Notes: generated from the letters alone by a model not told the origin. Positions 17,319 to 27,053 are shown, numbered from the stretch's first letter. The stretch: 64,000 nt of DNA from Leisingera sp. NJS204 (GCF_004123675.1 NZ_CP035417.1:3835501-3899500); one strand, 5' to 3'. Numbers and translations: made by a program.

Positions 17319-17342
17319 GAGAGTATTTTTTCAAAAGATGAA
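17319..17342 (+). repeat. Recurrent intergenic motif (copy 3)
   Basis: The plus strand reads GAGAGTATTTTTTC then AAAAGATGAA, close to the copy at 7111-7135 (minus strand). It lies just past the thiolase stop codon, in opposite orientation to the flanking genes. Confidence 0.5.
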
Positions 17343-17344
17343 TG

Positions 17345-18517
17345 TCACACCCGCTCAATTGCAATAGCCGTGCCTTCGCCGCCGCCAATGCAGATTGCCG
17401 CCACGCCGCGCTTAAGGCCGCGTTTTTCCAGCGCGTTCAAAAGCGTGACCATGATCCGGGCACCGGACGCCCCGATCGGGTGGCCCAGCGCACAGGCGCC
17501 GCCGTTCACGTTCATCTTATCGCGGCTGATGCCCATTTCATGCATAAAGGCCATCGGCACCACAGCAAAGGCTTCGTTCACTTCCCACAGGTCAACGTCT
17601 TCAACCTGCCAGCCAATGTTTTTCAGCAGCTTTTGCGCAGCGGGAACCGGCGCGGTTGTGAACAAGCCCGGGGCCTGCGCATGGCTAGTGTGGCCCAGGA
17701 TCCGGGCGCGGACCTTCAATCCCTGTGCCTCGGCAGCCTCGGCTGAGGCAAGAACCAGTGCTGCCGCGCCGTCAGAAATGGAGGAGGCATTCGCCGCCGT
17801 TACAGTGCCGCCCTTGCGGAAAGCAGGTTTCAGCGTCGGGATTTTTTCCGGGCGGGCCGATTTCGGTTGTTCATCCGCATCGGTCACCACCTCGCCTTTG
17901 CGGGATTTTACGGAAACAGCCGCGATTTCCCCGTTGAATGCGCCGCTTTCCTGGGCTTCCAGCGCGTTGGCCAGCGACTTCAGTGCGTATTCATCCTGAG
18001 CTTCGCGGGTGAACTGAAATTTCTCAGCGCAATCCTCGGCAAAACTGCCCATCAGACGGCCCTTGTCATAGGCATCTTCCAGCCCGTCCAGGAACATATG
18101 GTCAATCACCTGGCCATGGCCGATGCGGGCGCCGCCGCGCATTTTGGGCAGCACATACGGCGCGTTGGTCATGCTCTCCATGCCGCCGGCGATCATCGTA
18201 TCCGCGTGGCCCAGCGCGATCTGATCAAAGGCGATCATCGCCGCCTTCATGCCAGAGCCGCACATTTTGTTAAGAGTCGTGGCCGGCACCTCATCGCCCA
18301 GGCCCGCGGCGAATCCGGCCTGACGCGCCGGCGCCTGACCCTGGCCCGCAGGCAGAACGCAGCCCATCAGCACCTCATCGACAGTGGCAGCACCGGCGCC
18401 TTCGAGGGCCGCCCGGATGGCCGCACCGCCCAGTTCCGAAGCCGTCACCCCGTCATACATGCCCTGAAACCCGCCCATCGGCGTCCGGGCCGCTCCGGCG
18501 ATAACAACATCTTTCAT
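17345..18517 (-). CDS. Acetyl-CoA acetyltransferase (thiolase)
   Basis: The 390-residue enzyme belongs to the thiolase II family, which condenses or cleaves acyl-CoA (acetoacetyl-CoA formation or beta-ketoacyl cleavage). The nucleophile is Cys86 in NKMCGSGMKA, the catalytic histidine is near 346 in GHPIGASGARI, and the second cysteine near 376 is in CIGGGEGTA. The GMESMTNAPY motif is conserved. The ATG at 18517 is preceded by GGAGGAAAATTG. There is no adjacent reductase or synthase of the PHB pathway, so the exact acyl chain is open. Confidence 0.92.
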   Translation of the reverse strand: MKDVVIAGAARTPMGGFQGMYDGVTASELGGAAIRAALEGAGAATVDEVLMGCVLPAGQGQAPARQAGFAAGLGDEVPATTLNKMCGSGMKAAMIAFDQIALGHADTMIAGGMESMTNAPYVLPKMRGGARIGHGQVIDHMFLDGLEDAYDKGRLMGSFAEDCAEKFQFTREAQDEYALKSLANALEAQESGAFNGEIAAVSVKSRKGEVVTDADEQPKSARPEKIPTLKPAFRKGGTVTAANASSISDGAAALVLASAEAAEAQGLKVRARILGHTSHAQAPGLFTTAPVPAAQKLLKNIGWQVEDVDLWEVNEAFAVVPMAFMHEMGISRDKMNVNGGACALGHPIGASGARIMVTLLNALEKRGLKRGVAAICIGGGEGTAIAIERV

Positions 18518-18612
18518 GCAATTTTCCTCCAATCGTCAAAATAATACCTACAGAATAGTAAGCTTTGCGGTCTAGAGTGCTGACAAATGACGTTACATCC
18601 CGGGGGATCAAA

Positions 18613-18957
18613 ATGAGCCTGACGACCACCATGACGGACGATGCACAGATCGTTAAAGTCAATGCCGAACGCATTGATGCCGCCATGGCCATCCAGTTCA
18701 AGGAGGACATGCGCACGGAAACAGAATCCGGTGCGGACCGTGTCATCCTGGACCTTTCCGAAGTGCAGTTTATTGATTCCAGCGGGCTTGGCGCGATCGT
18801 CGCCGCGATGAAGCAGCTTGGCGGCACCCGGAAACTGGATCTCGCCGGGCTGACCCCCATGGTCGAAAAAGTGTTCCGGCTGACCCGCATGGATACGATC
18901 TTTGACCTTTATGGTTCCCTTGGCGACGCAATCGCTCCGGCTGGCGCAAACTCCTGA
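18613..18957 (+). CDS. STAS-domain anti-sigma factor antagonist (RsbV/SpoIIAA-like)
   Basis: The 114-residue single-domain protein is of the anti-anti-sigma family. VILDLSEVQFIDSSGLGAIV carries the phosphorylatable serine at about position 56/57. When dephosphorylated, such proteins bind the anti-sigma kinase and free its target. The ATG at 18613 follows GGGGGATCAAA. It precedes an HATPase protein by 35 bp, forming the classical switch pair, though no sigma factor or PP2C phosphatase is nearby. Confidence 0.88.
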   Translation: MSLTTTMTDDAQIVKVNAERIDAAMAIQFKEDMRTETESGADRVILDLSEVQFIDSSGLGAIVAAMKQLGGTRKLDLAGLTPMVEKVFRLTRMDTIFDLYGSLGDAIAPAGANS

Positions 18958-18992
18958 AGACCAATGCGCTGTCAGTGCAAAGCGAGAAATCG

Positions 18993-19442
18993 ATGGTAAA
19001 AACTTTTGCCTGCTCGTTCACGGCTACGAATCTGAATGCCCGCTCCGGCATCTCATCGGTTGTAGACCAGCTTCGGTCCCTAGGGATCCCGGATGCCCGT
19101 GTGGATGAGGTTCAAATCGCTCTGACCGAGGCTGTGAACAACGTAGTCGAGCACGCTTATGAAAGTGCTCATCCAGGAGACGTGCGGATCCGGGCTGAGC
19201 TTTATCCTGAACGTTTGTGGATCAGCATCCAGGACGCCGGTGTTCCCTTTGCTAAGGGAGAATTGCCGGAGGGCAAGCCTGCTGATATCAGCGTTCCGGT
19301 TGAAAGCATGCCCGAAGGCGGGTTCGGCTGGTTTCTGATCCGCGAATTGGCAAGCCAAGTCCAGTATGAGCGTTCGGAGGGAAACAACAATCTATCGCTC
19401 TGCTTCGAAATCAAAGTGACCAGCCCCTCGGCCAAAGTCTGA
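18993..19442 (+). CDS. Anti-sigma factor-like HATPase (RsbW/SpoIIAB-like serine kinase)
   Basis: From the ATG at 18993 the protein has 149 residues and is a lone GHKL ATP-binding domain. The N box is EAVNNVVEHAY (residues 46-56), the G1 box is DAGVPF (81-86) and the G2 box is GGFGWFLIRELA (109-120). Such proteins phosphorylate their STAS partner on serine and sequester a sigma factor or other target. A GTG at 18975 is a possible alternative start. The partner is presumably the STAS protein just upstream; the final output is unknown. Confidence 0.87.
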   Translation: MVKTFACSFTATNLNARSGISSVVDQLRSLGIPDARVDEVQIALTEAVNNVVEHAYESAHPGDVRIRAELYPERLWISIQDAGVPFAKGELPEGKPADISVPVESMPEGGFGWFLIRELASQVQYERSEGNNNLSLCFEIKVTSPSAKV

Positions 19443-19745
19443 ACAGCCCTTGGTTTGCAGAGGTACGGTTGCGGGTCCGCTGCATTTTAACGCTTTGTCA
19501 TAATCGCGCCGCAATCCCGGCCCACCTCAGCCCGATAGATATGCGACTTTTAAACTGTAGCTGAAATGAGCTTCCCCCGGTACCGCGTGTTCTAGCCCCC
19601 ACCAGTGCGCGGCACCGGGGATACTTGCATTGGCCCGCATTCCTGACCAAGGGTGACGTTCCGTTCTTTCTGAGCCGCTGAAGATTTGAATTGCCTTCCT
19701 GCCGTGTGCGCCTAGCCTTTGCAAGGTGACGGCAGGAGCAGGGAA
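19443..19745. other. Intergenic region with long imperfect hairpin
   Basis: No gene is seen in these 303 bp. CCCCGGTACCGCG at 19575-19587 and CGCGGCACCGGGG at 19608-19620 form a 13-bp stem with one mismatch and a 20-nt loop; there is no T-run on either side. It may be the 3' structure of the STAS-HATPase transcript. The final 60 bp should hold the promoter of the gamma-glutamyltransferase gene. Confidence 0.5.
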
Positions 19746-21320
19746 ATGCGCGACTTTCATCTTCCGGGGCGATCAGCCGTCTTGGCCCAAAACGGCCTGT
19801 GTGCAACCTCGCATCCTCTAGCTGCCAGCGTCGCCGTCGACATCTTGAAACGCGGCGGCAATGCAATGGACGCGGCTTTGGCCGGGGCGGTCTTACTGGG
19901 GATTTGCGAGCCGCAAATGACAGGGATCGGCGGGGATTGCTTTGTTCTGTATTCCCGCCCGGGACAGGGCATCCAGGCACTGAACGGATCGGGCCGCGCC
20001 CCTGCCGGGGCCAGCGCTGCAGCGCTTCGGGCACAAGGGCTGGAATCCGTTCCGCTGGGCAGCCCCGATGCGGTGACTATCCCTTGCGCGGTTGACGCGT
20101 TCTGCCGCCTTGCCGAAAGCGAAGGACGGCTTGGGATTGATGCGCTGCTGCAACCGGCAATCCACTATGCCGAAGAGGGCGTTCCCGTGGCGCCGCGCAC
20201 GGCGTTCGACTGGATCAACGGCGCAGCGGCATTGCAAGGCGCAGCGCGGCACCATTACCTGAAAGACGGCCAGCCGTTCATCAGCGGCGATGTGTTCCGC
20301 ACACCCGGGCAGGCCGAAGTGCTGCGCCGTATCGCTAAAAACGGGCGGGATGCCTTTTATTCCGGGGAAGTGGCCGAAGATATGATCGCAGCGCTGACAG
20401 CGCTTGGAGGCGTCCACACTCTGGCGGATTTCGCCGCTGCCAGCAGCTTTGCAACACAGCCGGTTGACGGCCAGTACAATGGCCTGGGCCTGACCGAGCA
20501 TCCGCCCAATGGTCAGGGTGCAACTGCGATTTTACTGCTGAACATACTCAAGCATTTTGAAATTTCTAACATGGATCCGTTTGGCGCAGAACGTGCGCAT
20601 ATCGAGGCGGAGGCCGCCAAGCTTGCCTATGATGCGCGCAACCGCTTCCTGGGTGATCCGGATCACACCTCCCGGCTGGCGCATATGCTGGCACCCGAAA
20701 CGGCTGCCCGGCTTGCCGCGCTGATCGACCCCAAGCACGCCCTGCCGGCAGTGCAGCCGCTAACCGAGGCTGTACACAGGGACACGGTCTATATAACTGT
20801 GGTGGACAAGGACCGCATGGCCGTCTCGCTGATCTATTCTATCTTCCACGGTTTCGGCTCGGGCATTGCGTCTGAACAATTCGGTATCCTGCTGCAGAAC
20901 CGCGGCGCCGGCTTTACCCTGGAAGCGGGTCATCCGAATGAATTCGGACCGGGAAAACAACCGATGCATACGATCATCCCCGCCATGCTGCAGCAAGACG
21001 GAGAGGTGATCATGCCCTTTGGCGTGATGGGCGGCGGTTATCAGCCGACCGGCCACGCCCGGCTGGTTTCCAACCTCGTTGATTTTGGCATGGACCTGCA
21101 ATCCGCTGTCGATGCCCCCCGCTGCTTTGCCGATAACGGTGTGCTGAAAATCGAGCGCGGCTATACGGCTGAGGTTCGCCGGAAGCTTGCGGATATGGGG
21201 CATCGCGTGGTGGTGCCGGACACGCCGCTGGGCGGCGCGCAGGCGATCCGGATCCACGCCTCGGGCGTGCTGGAGGGCGCCAGTGATCCGCGCAAAGACG
21301 GCTGCGCACTGGGATATTGA
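19746..21320 (+). CDS. Gamma-glutamyltransferase family protein
   Basis: The 524-residue protein is an Ntn-hydrolase of the gamma-glutamyltranspeptidase family, which self-cleaves and then hydrolyses or transfers gamma-glutamyl groups or related acyl amides. The GGNAMDAALAGAVLLGICEPQMTGIGGD stretch is the conserved N-terminal part. The likely processing nucleophile is the threonine in HRDTVYITVVDKD (about residue 345), aligned with the TTHYSVVDKDG site of known enzymes, and the GGGYQPTGHARLVSNL segment follows. I see no obvious signal peptide after the MRDFHLPGRSAV start, so it may be cytoplasmic, unlike classical Ggt. Substrate is open. Confidence 0.85.
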   Translation: MRDFHLPGRSAVLAQNGLCATSHPLAASVAVDILKRGGNAMDAALAGAVLLGICEPQMTGIGGDCFVLYSRPGQGIQALNGSGRAPAGASAAALRAQGLESVPLGSPDAVTIPCAVDAFCRLAESEGRLGIDALLQPAIHYAEEGVPVAPRTAFDWINGAAALQGAARHHYLKDGQPFISGDVFRTPGQAEVLRRIAKNGRDAFYSGEVAEDMIAALTALGGVHTLADFAAASSFATQPVDGQYNGLGLTEHPPNGQGATAILLLNILKHFEISNMDPFGAERAHIEAEAAKLAYDARNRFLGDPDHTSRLAHMLAPETAARLAALIDPKHALPAVQPLTEAVHRDTVYITVVDKDRMAVSLIYSIFHGFGSGIASEQFGILLQNRGAGFTLEAGHPNEFGPGKQPMHTIIPAMLQQDGEVIMPFGVMGGGYQPTGHARLVSNLVDFGMDLQSAVDAPRCFADNGVLKIERGYTAEVRRKLADMGHRVVVPDTPLGGAQAIRIHASGVLEGASDPRKDGCALGY

Positions 21321-21355
21321 TGAAGGGTGTTCCGGCTGGGCGGAAACAGCGGAAC

Positions 21356-21688
21356 TCAGTTCAGCTGATAGTGCAACGCATAGGCGCCGCCATCGAAATT
21401 ACCAAACATTTCAGGGACATCCGGGTGGCCTATAGGCTCCCCTGAATAGTCCGCCACCAGGTTTTGCTCAGAGACGTAGGCGACATAGTAGCTTTGGTCG
21501 TTTTCCGCCAGCAGGTGGTAGAACGGCTGGTCCTTTACCGGGCGGCTGTCTTCAGGGATCGCCTCATACCATTCGTCAGTATTCGAGAACTCGGGATCAA
21601 CATCAAAGACCACCCCGCGGAAGGGATGCTTCCGGTGGCGGACGACCTGCCCGAGGTTGTATTTTGCGCGTGTTCTCATCATGGTCAT
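21356..21688 (-). CDS. hspQ: Heat shock protein HspQ (hemimethylated DNA-binding/YccV family)
   Basis: The 110-residue protein matches the YccV-like family: YNLGQVVRHRKHPFRGVVFDVDPEF and PFYHLLAENDQSYYVAYVSEQNL are its core. In Escherichia coli HspQ is a heat-induced protein that binds hemimethylated oriC DNA and acts as a specificity factor for Lon protease. The ATG at 21688 follows GGGGCGAAC. It stands alone, divergent from the transporter pseudogene. Confidence 0.93.
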   Translation of the reverse strand: MTMMRTRAKYNLGQVVRHRKHPFRGVVFDVDPEFSNTDEWYEAIPEDSRPVKDQPFYHLLAENDQSYYVAYVSEQNLVADYSGEPIGHPDVPEMFGNFDGGAYALHYQLN

Positions 21689-21768
21689 GTTCGCCCCTGT
21701 ACATTGTAAATAGCGCGCGCGCCAAGCAATTGTCCAACTCTTGACGTAAATTTTCAGGGAAACAGACT

Positions 21769-22428
21769 GTGAACCTCGCTTTGACAGTACTCGAAATCAC
21801 CGCCCCGGTGTTCCTGCCGGCCATGGCCGGTACACTTGGGTGAAACTCAGGCTCGAGTACCGCACGCAGTTTGTCACCCGGATGGCGATGACCCTGGCGG
21901 TGCCTGCCTGATCTTCACCGCACTGATGAAAGCGGAGCTGGACAAAGGGGGCGCCCGGGGCCTTTTTGCTGGCCGCCTTGGCAGGACATCCGGTGCTGGC
22001 CGGCAGAGGCGGAATTGCCTGCCGCACAGCGCATCTGGACCGTTGCACCTATCTGGTGCCTTTCATCCTCGGTAATACCGGCCATCTGGGCTCCCGCTGT
22101 CGATGTTTGCCTTCGGCGAGGCCGGATTGGACTATGCCGTTGTCATGCTTGCAGTTTCAGCCATCCTGTCCTCCACCCAAGGGAACTATTTGGTGGCGGG
22201 CCGCAATGCCGGCAGCAAAGCTATCCGGGAACCGATGGTTTGGGCAACGCTTCCGGGCGGGCTGGTCCTGTGGCAGGAGTTGGAAACACCGCGCTTCCTG
22301 ACCAACGCGCCGGAATTGTCCGGGCAGAGAAATTTGAAGCCGATTCCAGCGCTTTGGCCGGTCTTGTGGCGGTCTCAACCCTGATATCAACTGCATTGCT
22401 GCCACTGCTGCAGACCCAGATTCTGTAA
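21769..22428 (+). pseudogene. Degenerate AEC family (auxin efflux carrier) transporter
   Basis: Successive frames over 660 bp encode consecutive pieces of an AEC-type membrane permease. The first frame from GTG 21769 (VNLALTVLEITAPVFLPAMAG) stops at about 21840. The next gives KLRLEYRTQFVTRMAMTLAVPA, then LIFTALMKAELDKG, then AFLLAALAGHPVLAG, then YLVPFILGNTGHLG, then LSMFAFGEAGLDYAVVMLAV through ETPRFLTNAPELSG, and finally a frame ending at TAA 22426-22428. NTG-x-LG and FAFGEAGL are family hallmarks. At least five frame changes plus internal loss (about 220 codons left against about 300 usual) show that it cannot make a transporter. Confidence 0.85.
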
Positions 22429-22501
22429 TTGTGATTTCCTCACCTGCCGCAATCCGCTAAACTTGCCGCAAAATAACCCAAATCAAAAATGGGCAGAGGC
22501 A

Positions 22502-23089
22502 ATGAGCAGAATAATCAGCGCCCTCGTTCTCCTCATGGCGGTTGCGTCTTGCGGAGGCGGGCACAATGCGCCGCCGCGCAATCTGGATAATGCGTGCAGC
22601 ATCATTCAGCAGCGGCCCGAATACCTGAAAGCCTTCCGCGCGTCCCAGCGCCGCTGGGGTGTCCCGGTGCATGTGCAGATGGCAACGATCTATCACGAAA
22701 GCCGGTTCCGCGGCGATGCCCGCACGCCGCACCAGTACCTGCTGGGAGTGATCCCGGTCGGGCGGCAATCCAGCGCTTACGGCTACAGCCAGGCGCTGGA
22801 CGGAACCTGGGATGATTACCGGCGCGATACCGGCCGGCGGCGGGCCAAGCGCGACCGGATCAGCGATGCGGCCGATTTCATGGGGTGGTACATGCGCAAG
22901 AGCCGCGAAAAGAACGGCATCCAGCTGTATGACGCGCGCAATCAATACCTCGCCTACCACGAGGGGCATTATGGCTACTCACGCGGCAGCTACCGGTCCA
23001 AACCTTGGCTGCAGCGTGTTGCCGGACAGGTCGAATCCCGCGCCCAGACTTATCAGGCTCAGCTCGCAACCTGCCGTAAGTTCCGCTGA
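22502..23089 (+). CDS. Lytic transglycosylase domain lipoprotein
   Basis: From the ATG at 22502 the product has 195 residues with a lipoprotein signal ending in AVASC (Cys17). The rest is an SLT-like domain with the probable catalytic glutamate at about 66 in ATIYHESRFRG and the SAYGYSQALDGTWDDYRR motif. It should cleave the MurNAc-GlcNAc bond of peptidoglycan from the periplasmic face of a membrane. Similar Roseobacter proteins are usually annotated as lipoproteins of the same fold. A longer start at 22463 would bury the signal peptide, so I reject it. It stands alone, after the pseudogene. Confidence 0.85.
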   Translation: MSRIISALVLLMAVASCGGGHNAPPRNLDNACSIIQQRPEYLKAFRASQRRWGVPVHVQMATIYHESRFRGDARTPHQYLLGVIPVGRQSSAYGYSQALDGTWDDYRRDTGRRRAKRDRISDAADFMGWYMRKSREKNGIQLYDARNQYLAYHEGHYGYSRGSYRSKPWLQRVAGQVESRAQTYQAQLATCRKFR

Positions 23090-23097
23090 GGTACCGA

Positions 23098-23122
23098 AGG
23101 GGCGTTCTTTGTGAAAGCCCCT
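23098..23122 (+). terminator. Hairpin after the lytic transglycosylase gene
   Basis: AGGGGC and GCCCCT (with an inner TTC/GAA pair set) form a stem just 9 bp past the stop codon. No T-run follows, so it is a probable weak terminator. Confidence 0.45.
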
Positions 23123-23290
23123 CAGCTGTTGGGCCTAACACTGCGCCAAAGCGCATGTCGGGCCTGGACTAATGTTCCCTAACTGCTGAATTCAGGCGGA
23201 GCCGCACCGGGCGCCAGCCCGGTGCCGGGCCCAAGGCCGCCAGGCTGTTCCGGCAAGGCCGGTGCAGCCGCGGGCACGGGAGCCGCTGCT

Positions 23291-23875
23291 TCAGCGGGAT
23301 CTGCCGCTGGTGGTGAACAGGCTGGAGGACAATTTTTGGCCGGTTTCCATTGCACCCAGAATCACGGTTGTCTGGCCGCCCGCACCGTCGTGAATGACCC
23401 ATTTGCGCAGCTCTACCGGCGCGCCGGTGAACATCATTTCGATACTGCCATAGTCCGGGTGTTCCGGGTCCTGTGCCCGCACAATAGTAGAGGTGCCGTC
23501 AAAACTGTGCCCCACCACCATATTTGCACGCCCTAAATTCACGTTGCGGTCCAGGATGATCGACAGCGGTGTCCGTTTGAGCGGGTAGGTCTCGGGCGGC
23601 TGGTTGGATTTGGGATCGTGGATCACCACCGCCCCGCCGCCGGCAACCACGGTACCGCCGCCCTTGCCGTCATATTCAAACCGCATCCGGCCCGGGCGGT
23701 GCATGTAAAGCTTGCCCGTCGACAGGCTGCCGTCGTCATTGATCTGGGTGAAGGGGGAGGCGGCGGTGGAAATCCCGTTCAAATAACGGGAAATCTCATT
23801 GAGACTAAGCTGCTCAGCCGCCCAGGCGGCCGGTGCAGCAAGGGTCAGCGCAAAGGCGAGTGCAATCCGTTTCAT
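23291..23875 (-). CDS. lolA: Outer-membrane lipoprotein carrier protein LolA
   Basis: LolA ferries lipoproteins across the periplasm to the outer membrane. The 194-residue product has a signal peptide (MKRIALAFALTLAAPAAWA) and the conserved body LNEISRYLNGISTAASPFTQ, GKLYMHRPGRMRFEYDGKG and TPLSIILDRNVNLGRA. It follows ftsK by 79 bp in the same direction, a usual alphaproteobacterial order. The C-terminus ends abruptly in TSGRSR; a +1 frame continues for about 45 more codons rich in Ala, Pro and Gly to a stop at 23179, so a frameshift near the end (or a sequencing error) is possible. Confidence 0.92.
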   Translation of the reverse strand: MKRIALAFALTLAAPAAWAAEQLSLNEISRYLNGISTAASPFTQINDDGSLSTGKLYMHRPGRMRFEYDGKGGGTVVAGGGAVVIHDPKSNQPPETYPLKRTPLSIILDRNVNLGRANMVVGHSFDGTSTIVRAQDPEHPDYGSIEMMFTGAPVELRKWVIHDGAGGQTTVILGAMETGQKLSSSLFTTSGRSR

Positions 23876-23954
23876 GGCCTCAACATAGGCACGCTGCTGC
23901 AAAAGTGAAGATGCCGGAACCCTACGGATCCGGCATCGGCAAATTTTCGTCAGC

Positions 23955-26900
23955 TCATTGTTCGGGAACCAGAATTTCCCGCTTGCCCACGTGGTTGGCA
24001 GCCGACACGACGCCCTCGTCCTCCATCTGTTCAACCAGCCGCGCGGCTTTGTTATAGCCGATCGCCAATTTTCGCTGGATGTAGGAGGTGGAGCATTTGC
24101 GGTCCTTGACCACAATGGCAACTGCGGTGTCGTACAAAGCGTCCTCGGTATCGGTATTGCCGCCGGTGTTCAGTCCAAGAACCGCATCGATGTTATCAGC
24201 CTTGTCGTCAGCCGGACCATCCAGAACGCTGCCGACATAGTCCGGCGGGCCGAATTGCTTGAGGTGGTTGACCACTTCCTCGACCTCTTCGTCCGAACAG
24301 AACGGCCCATGGCAGCGAGTGATCTTGGCGCCGCCGGCCATGTACAGCATATCCCCCATACCCAAGAGCTGTTCAGCGCCCATTTCACCCAGAATGGTGC
24401 GGCTGTCGATCTTAGAGGTGACCTGGAAGGAAATCCGGGTCGGGAAGTTGGCCTTGATGGTGCCGGTGATCACGTCAACCGAGGGGCGCTGTGTCGCCAT
24501 GATAAGATGGATGCCCGAAGCCCGCGCCATCTGCGCCAGACGCTGGATGCAGGCTTCGATCTCTTTGCCCGCGACCATCATCAGGTCTGCCATCTCGTCA
24601 ACAATCACAACGATATAGGGCAGAACAACGGGTTGAAACTCTTCGGTCTCGAACACCGGCTCGCCGGTGTCGTCGTCGAAACCCGTCTGCACGGTTCGCG
24701 AGAACATCTCGCCCTTGGCCAGCGCTTCCTTAACGCGGCCATTGTAGCCGGCGATGTTGCGCACACCCATCTTGGACATCTTGCGGTAGCGGTCTTCCAT
24801 CTCGCCCACCACCCACTTCAGCGCCACAACGGCCTTCTTCGGGTCGGTCACAACGGGCGAAAGCAGATGCGGGATACCGTCATAAACGGAAAGCTCCAGC
24901 ATCTTGGGGTCGATCATGATCAGGCGGCATTCATCTGGCGTCAGCTTATACAGCAGCGACAGGATCATGGTGTTGATCGCCACCGACTTACCGGAACCCG
25001 TGGTGCCGGCAATCAGCAGGTGGGGCATTTTGGCGAGGTTGGCGACCATGGAATCGCCACCGATGTCTTTGCCCAATGCCAGCGGCAGCGCGTGGTTGCC
25101 GTCGCCGAAATCCCGCGACGACAGGATCTCGCGCAGGACCACCTTTTCGCGTTTCTCATTCGGCAGTTCGATACCGATCACCGTCCGGCCCGGCACGGTT
25201 GAGACCCGTGCCGAAAGCGCCGACATCGAGCGGGCGATGTCATCGGAAAGGCCAATCACCCGGGATGCCTTGAGGCCCGGTGCCGGTTCCAGCTCATACA
25301 TGGTGACAACGGGACCGGGACGGACCGAGGTGATCTCTCCCTTGACGCCATAGTCATCCAGAACGGCCTCCAGCATCCGCGCATTTTCTTCCAGCGCTTC
25401 GTCGCTCAGGTGGTGACGCTCGACGCCGGTCGGGTTGGTCAGCAGGCTCAGCGGCGGCAACTCAAAATCGCTGCCGCTGGGATCGAACGCCAGATTGGGC
25501 TGCGCTTCGGCCTTGGCACGCGCCGAGGGCTGTACGGTTTTGCGTGCCGGCTGTTCGACCACTGCCTTGCGCGGCTCGGCCACGGGCAGATCAACGGTCA
25601 GACGCGGCCCCGGCGCCGGGCGCGGTTCAGGCGCGGAGGGAACTGGCGCAGGCGGTTCCGCAGCATCCGGCAGATCCTCGGACGGCACGTAGTCCGGAGC
25701 GATCATACTGTGATCCGAAGCGGCCTTTACAATCTCATCTTCGTCCCGCAGGCCAGCATCCGATGCTTCCGAACCAAAGGCGTCATCTGCGGAAGCCTGC
25801 CAGGCAACCGATGGATCTTCCGGCAGCGGCGGCATCGTTGCAAGCGCAGCGGTCAGCGGCGGCTCAGGTGGCAGCCCGTCCTGGTCCATGGCAGGGTTAT
25901 AGATCAGCGGCGCGGGACGCTGGCCGCGGCCTTTGGTCAGCGGCAGGGCCGGATCCTGCTCCGGCGGCACATCTGCTGCCCGGCGAATACGCACGGCATT
26001 GGCGATTTTCTGGGAGATCCGGTCTTCGCCGCCCTCGCTATCAGCCGGAAATTCAGCCTCGTCCTCATCCTGCATGTCAGCCGCATAGGCACTGTCCGCC
26101 GCCGGCGCAGGTGCAACACGGCGGATCAGGCCGGGCACACGTGACAGCAGGCCGCCTTTGGCAGGCGCTTCCGGTTCTTCCTCCTGACTGTCTGCAATGT
26201 ATGCGTCTTCCGTATAATCCTCGAACATCTCCGGCTCAGCCTCGGCAGCGTCATAGGCAGTTTCTTCCGCTTGTTCCGCCCGTGCTTTACGATAGGTCAT
26301 TGCGGCCTGCAGCCCGCTGGACGCCCCGCGCCCCAGCAATGCGGCCACAGCGCCATAGCCCAGGATCAGGCCAATCATCACTTTGTGCAGGCCCTTCTTC
26401 ACCTCGGGCCAGGTGAACCCAAGCACCGCACAGCCAAGCGCCAGCATTCCCGCGGCACTCAGCAGCGACATGATTTTCACCATGAAATGCAGGCCCACGG
26501 GCAGCAGCGCCAGCAATGCGCCCAGGAAGGTGTAACCAACCATGCCGCCAAGGCCGAAGTCATAGTTCTGCTGCCAGGTGGAGCTGGCGTTCAGGGTTTC
26601 CATGTGCAGCGCCACCACCAGCAGCCACGGCACCGACAAAAGCAGCGGCCAGACCACCCGGTCCTCGCCCCGGTGCAGCACAAACCGCAGCCCCCAGGCT
26701 GACAGGAACAAAGGCACGGCCCAGCTGGCCTTGCCGAATAAGGTAATCAGGATGAAAGAGACAGAAGCGCCGGGACGGCCCAGCCAGTTCTGCACTGGCG
26801 CGTCCGTAGACACGGTCCAGTTCGGGTCGTCCGGCGTATACGACCCCAGCATGGCGGCAACCATCAGCCCCACGAGGATCAATGCAATCCCGATTAATTC

Positions 26901-26975
26901 CTTGCCGCGCTTTTCAATAGCCGCCTGCATATTGCTGTCGAGCAGCGGATCGCGGCTGCGGGTTTGAAATGCCAT
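23955..26975 (-). CDS. ftsK: DNA translocase FtsK
   Basis: FtsK links cell division to chromosome-dimer resolution by pumping DNA at the septum. The 1006-residue protein has four to five N-terminal membrane helices (about residues 25-200), a long acidic and proline-rich linker (about 230-500), and the motor domain with Walker [15 protein letters not shown] (about residue 660), Walker [15 protein letters not shown] and RPSVDVITG. The C-terminal gamma winged helix ([23 protein letters not shown]) reads KOPS sites. The ATG at 26975 with GAGGTAGGC upstream gives [14 protein letters not shown]. lolA lies downstream. Confidence 0.97.
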   Translation of the reverse strand: MAFQTRSRDPLLDSNMQAAIEKRGKELIGIALILVGLMVAAMLGSYTPDDPNWTVSTDAPVQNWLGRPGASVSFILITLFGKASWAVPLFLSAWGLRFVLHRGEDRVVWPLLLSVPWLLVVALHMETLNASSTWQQNYDFGLGGMVGYTFLGALLALLPVGLHFMVKIMSLLSAAGMLALGCAVLGFTWPEVKKGLHKVMIGLILGYGAVAALLGRGASSGLQAAMTYRKARAEQAEETAYDAAEAEPEMFEDYTEDAYIADSQEEEPEAPAKGGLLSRVPGLIRRVAPAPAADSAYAADMQDEDEAEFPADSEGGEDRISQKIANAVRIRRAADVPPEQDPALPLTKGRGQRPAPLIYNPAMDQDGLPPEPPLTAALATMPPLPEDPSVAWQASADDAFGSEASDAGLRDEDEIVKAASDHSMIAPDYVPSEDLPDAAEPPAPVPSAPEPRPAPGPRLTVDLPVAEPRKAVVEQPARKTVQPSARAKAEAQPNLAFDPSGSDFELPPLSLLTNPTGVERHHLSDEALEENARMLEAVLDDYGVKGEITSVRPGPVVTMYELEPAPGLKASRVIGLSDDIARSMSALSARVSTVPGRTVIGIELPNEKREKVVLREILSSRDFGDGNHALPLALGKDIGGDSMVANLAKMPHLLIAGTTGSGKSVAINTMILSLLYKLTPDECRLIMIDPKMLELSVYDGIPHLLSPVVTDPKKAVVALKWVVGEMEDRYRKMSKMGVRNIAGYNGRVKEALAKGEMFSRTVQTGFDDDTGEPVFETEEFQPVVLPYIVVIVDEMADLMMVAGKEIEACIQRLAQMARASGIHLIMATQRPSVDVITGTIKANFPTRISFQVTSKIDSRTILGEMGAEQLLGMGDMLYMAGGAKITRCHGPFCSDEEVEEVVNHLKQFGPPDYVGSVLDGPADDKADNIDAVLGLNTGGNTDTEDALYDTAVAIVVKDRKCSTSYIQRKLAIGYNKAARLVEQMEDEGVVSAANHVGKREILVPEQ

Positions 26976-27053
26976 GCCTACCTCAGTTCCGTTTCTTTTG
27001 CCCGTGCCCGCTGTTACCCGCAAGGTCACGAACCTGTCCGTTTATTAGTCTTG

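Noticed and set aside
19746-21320. Assigning the gamma-glutamyltransferase homologue as classical periplasmic Ggt
   Set aside because: No clear signal peptide is visible at the chosen start, so only the family is claimed.
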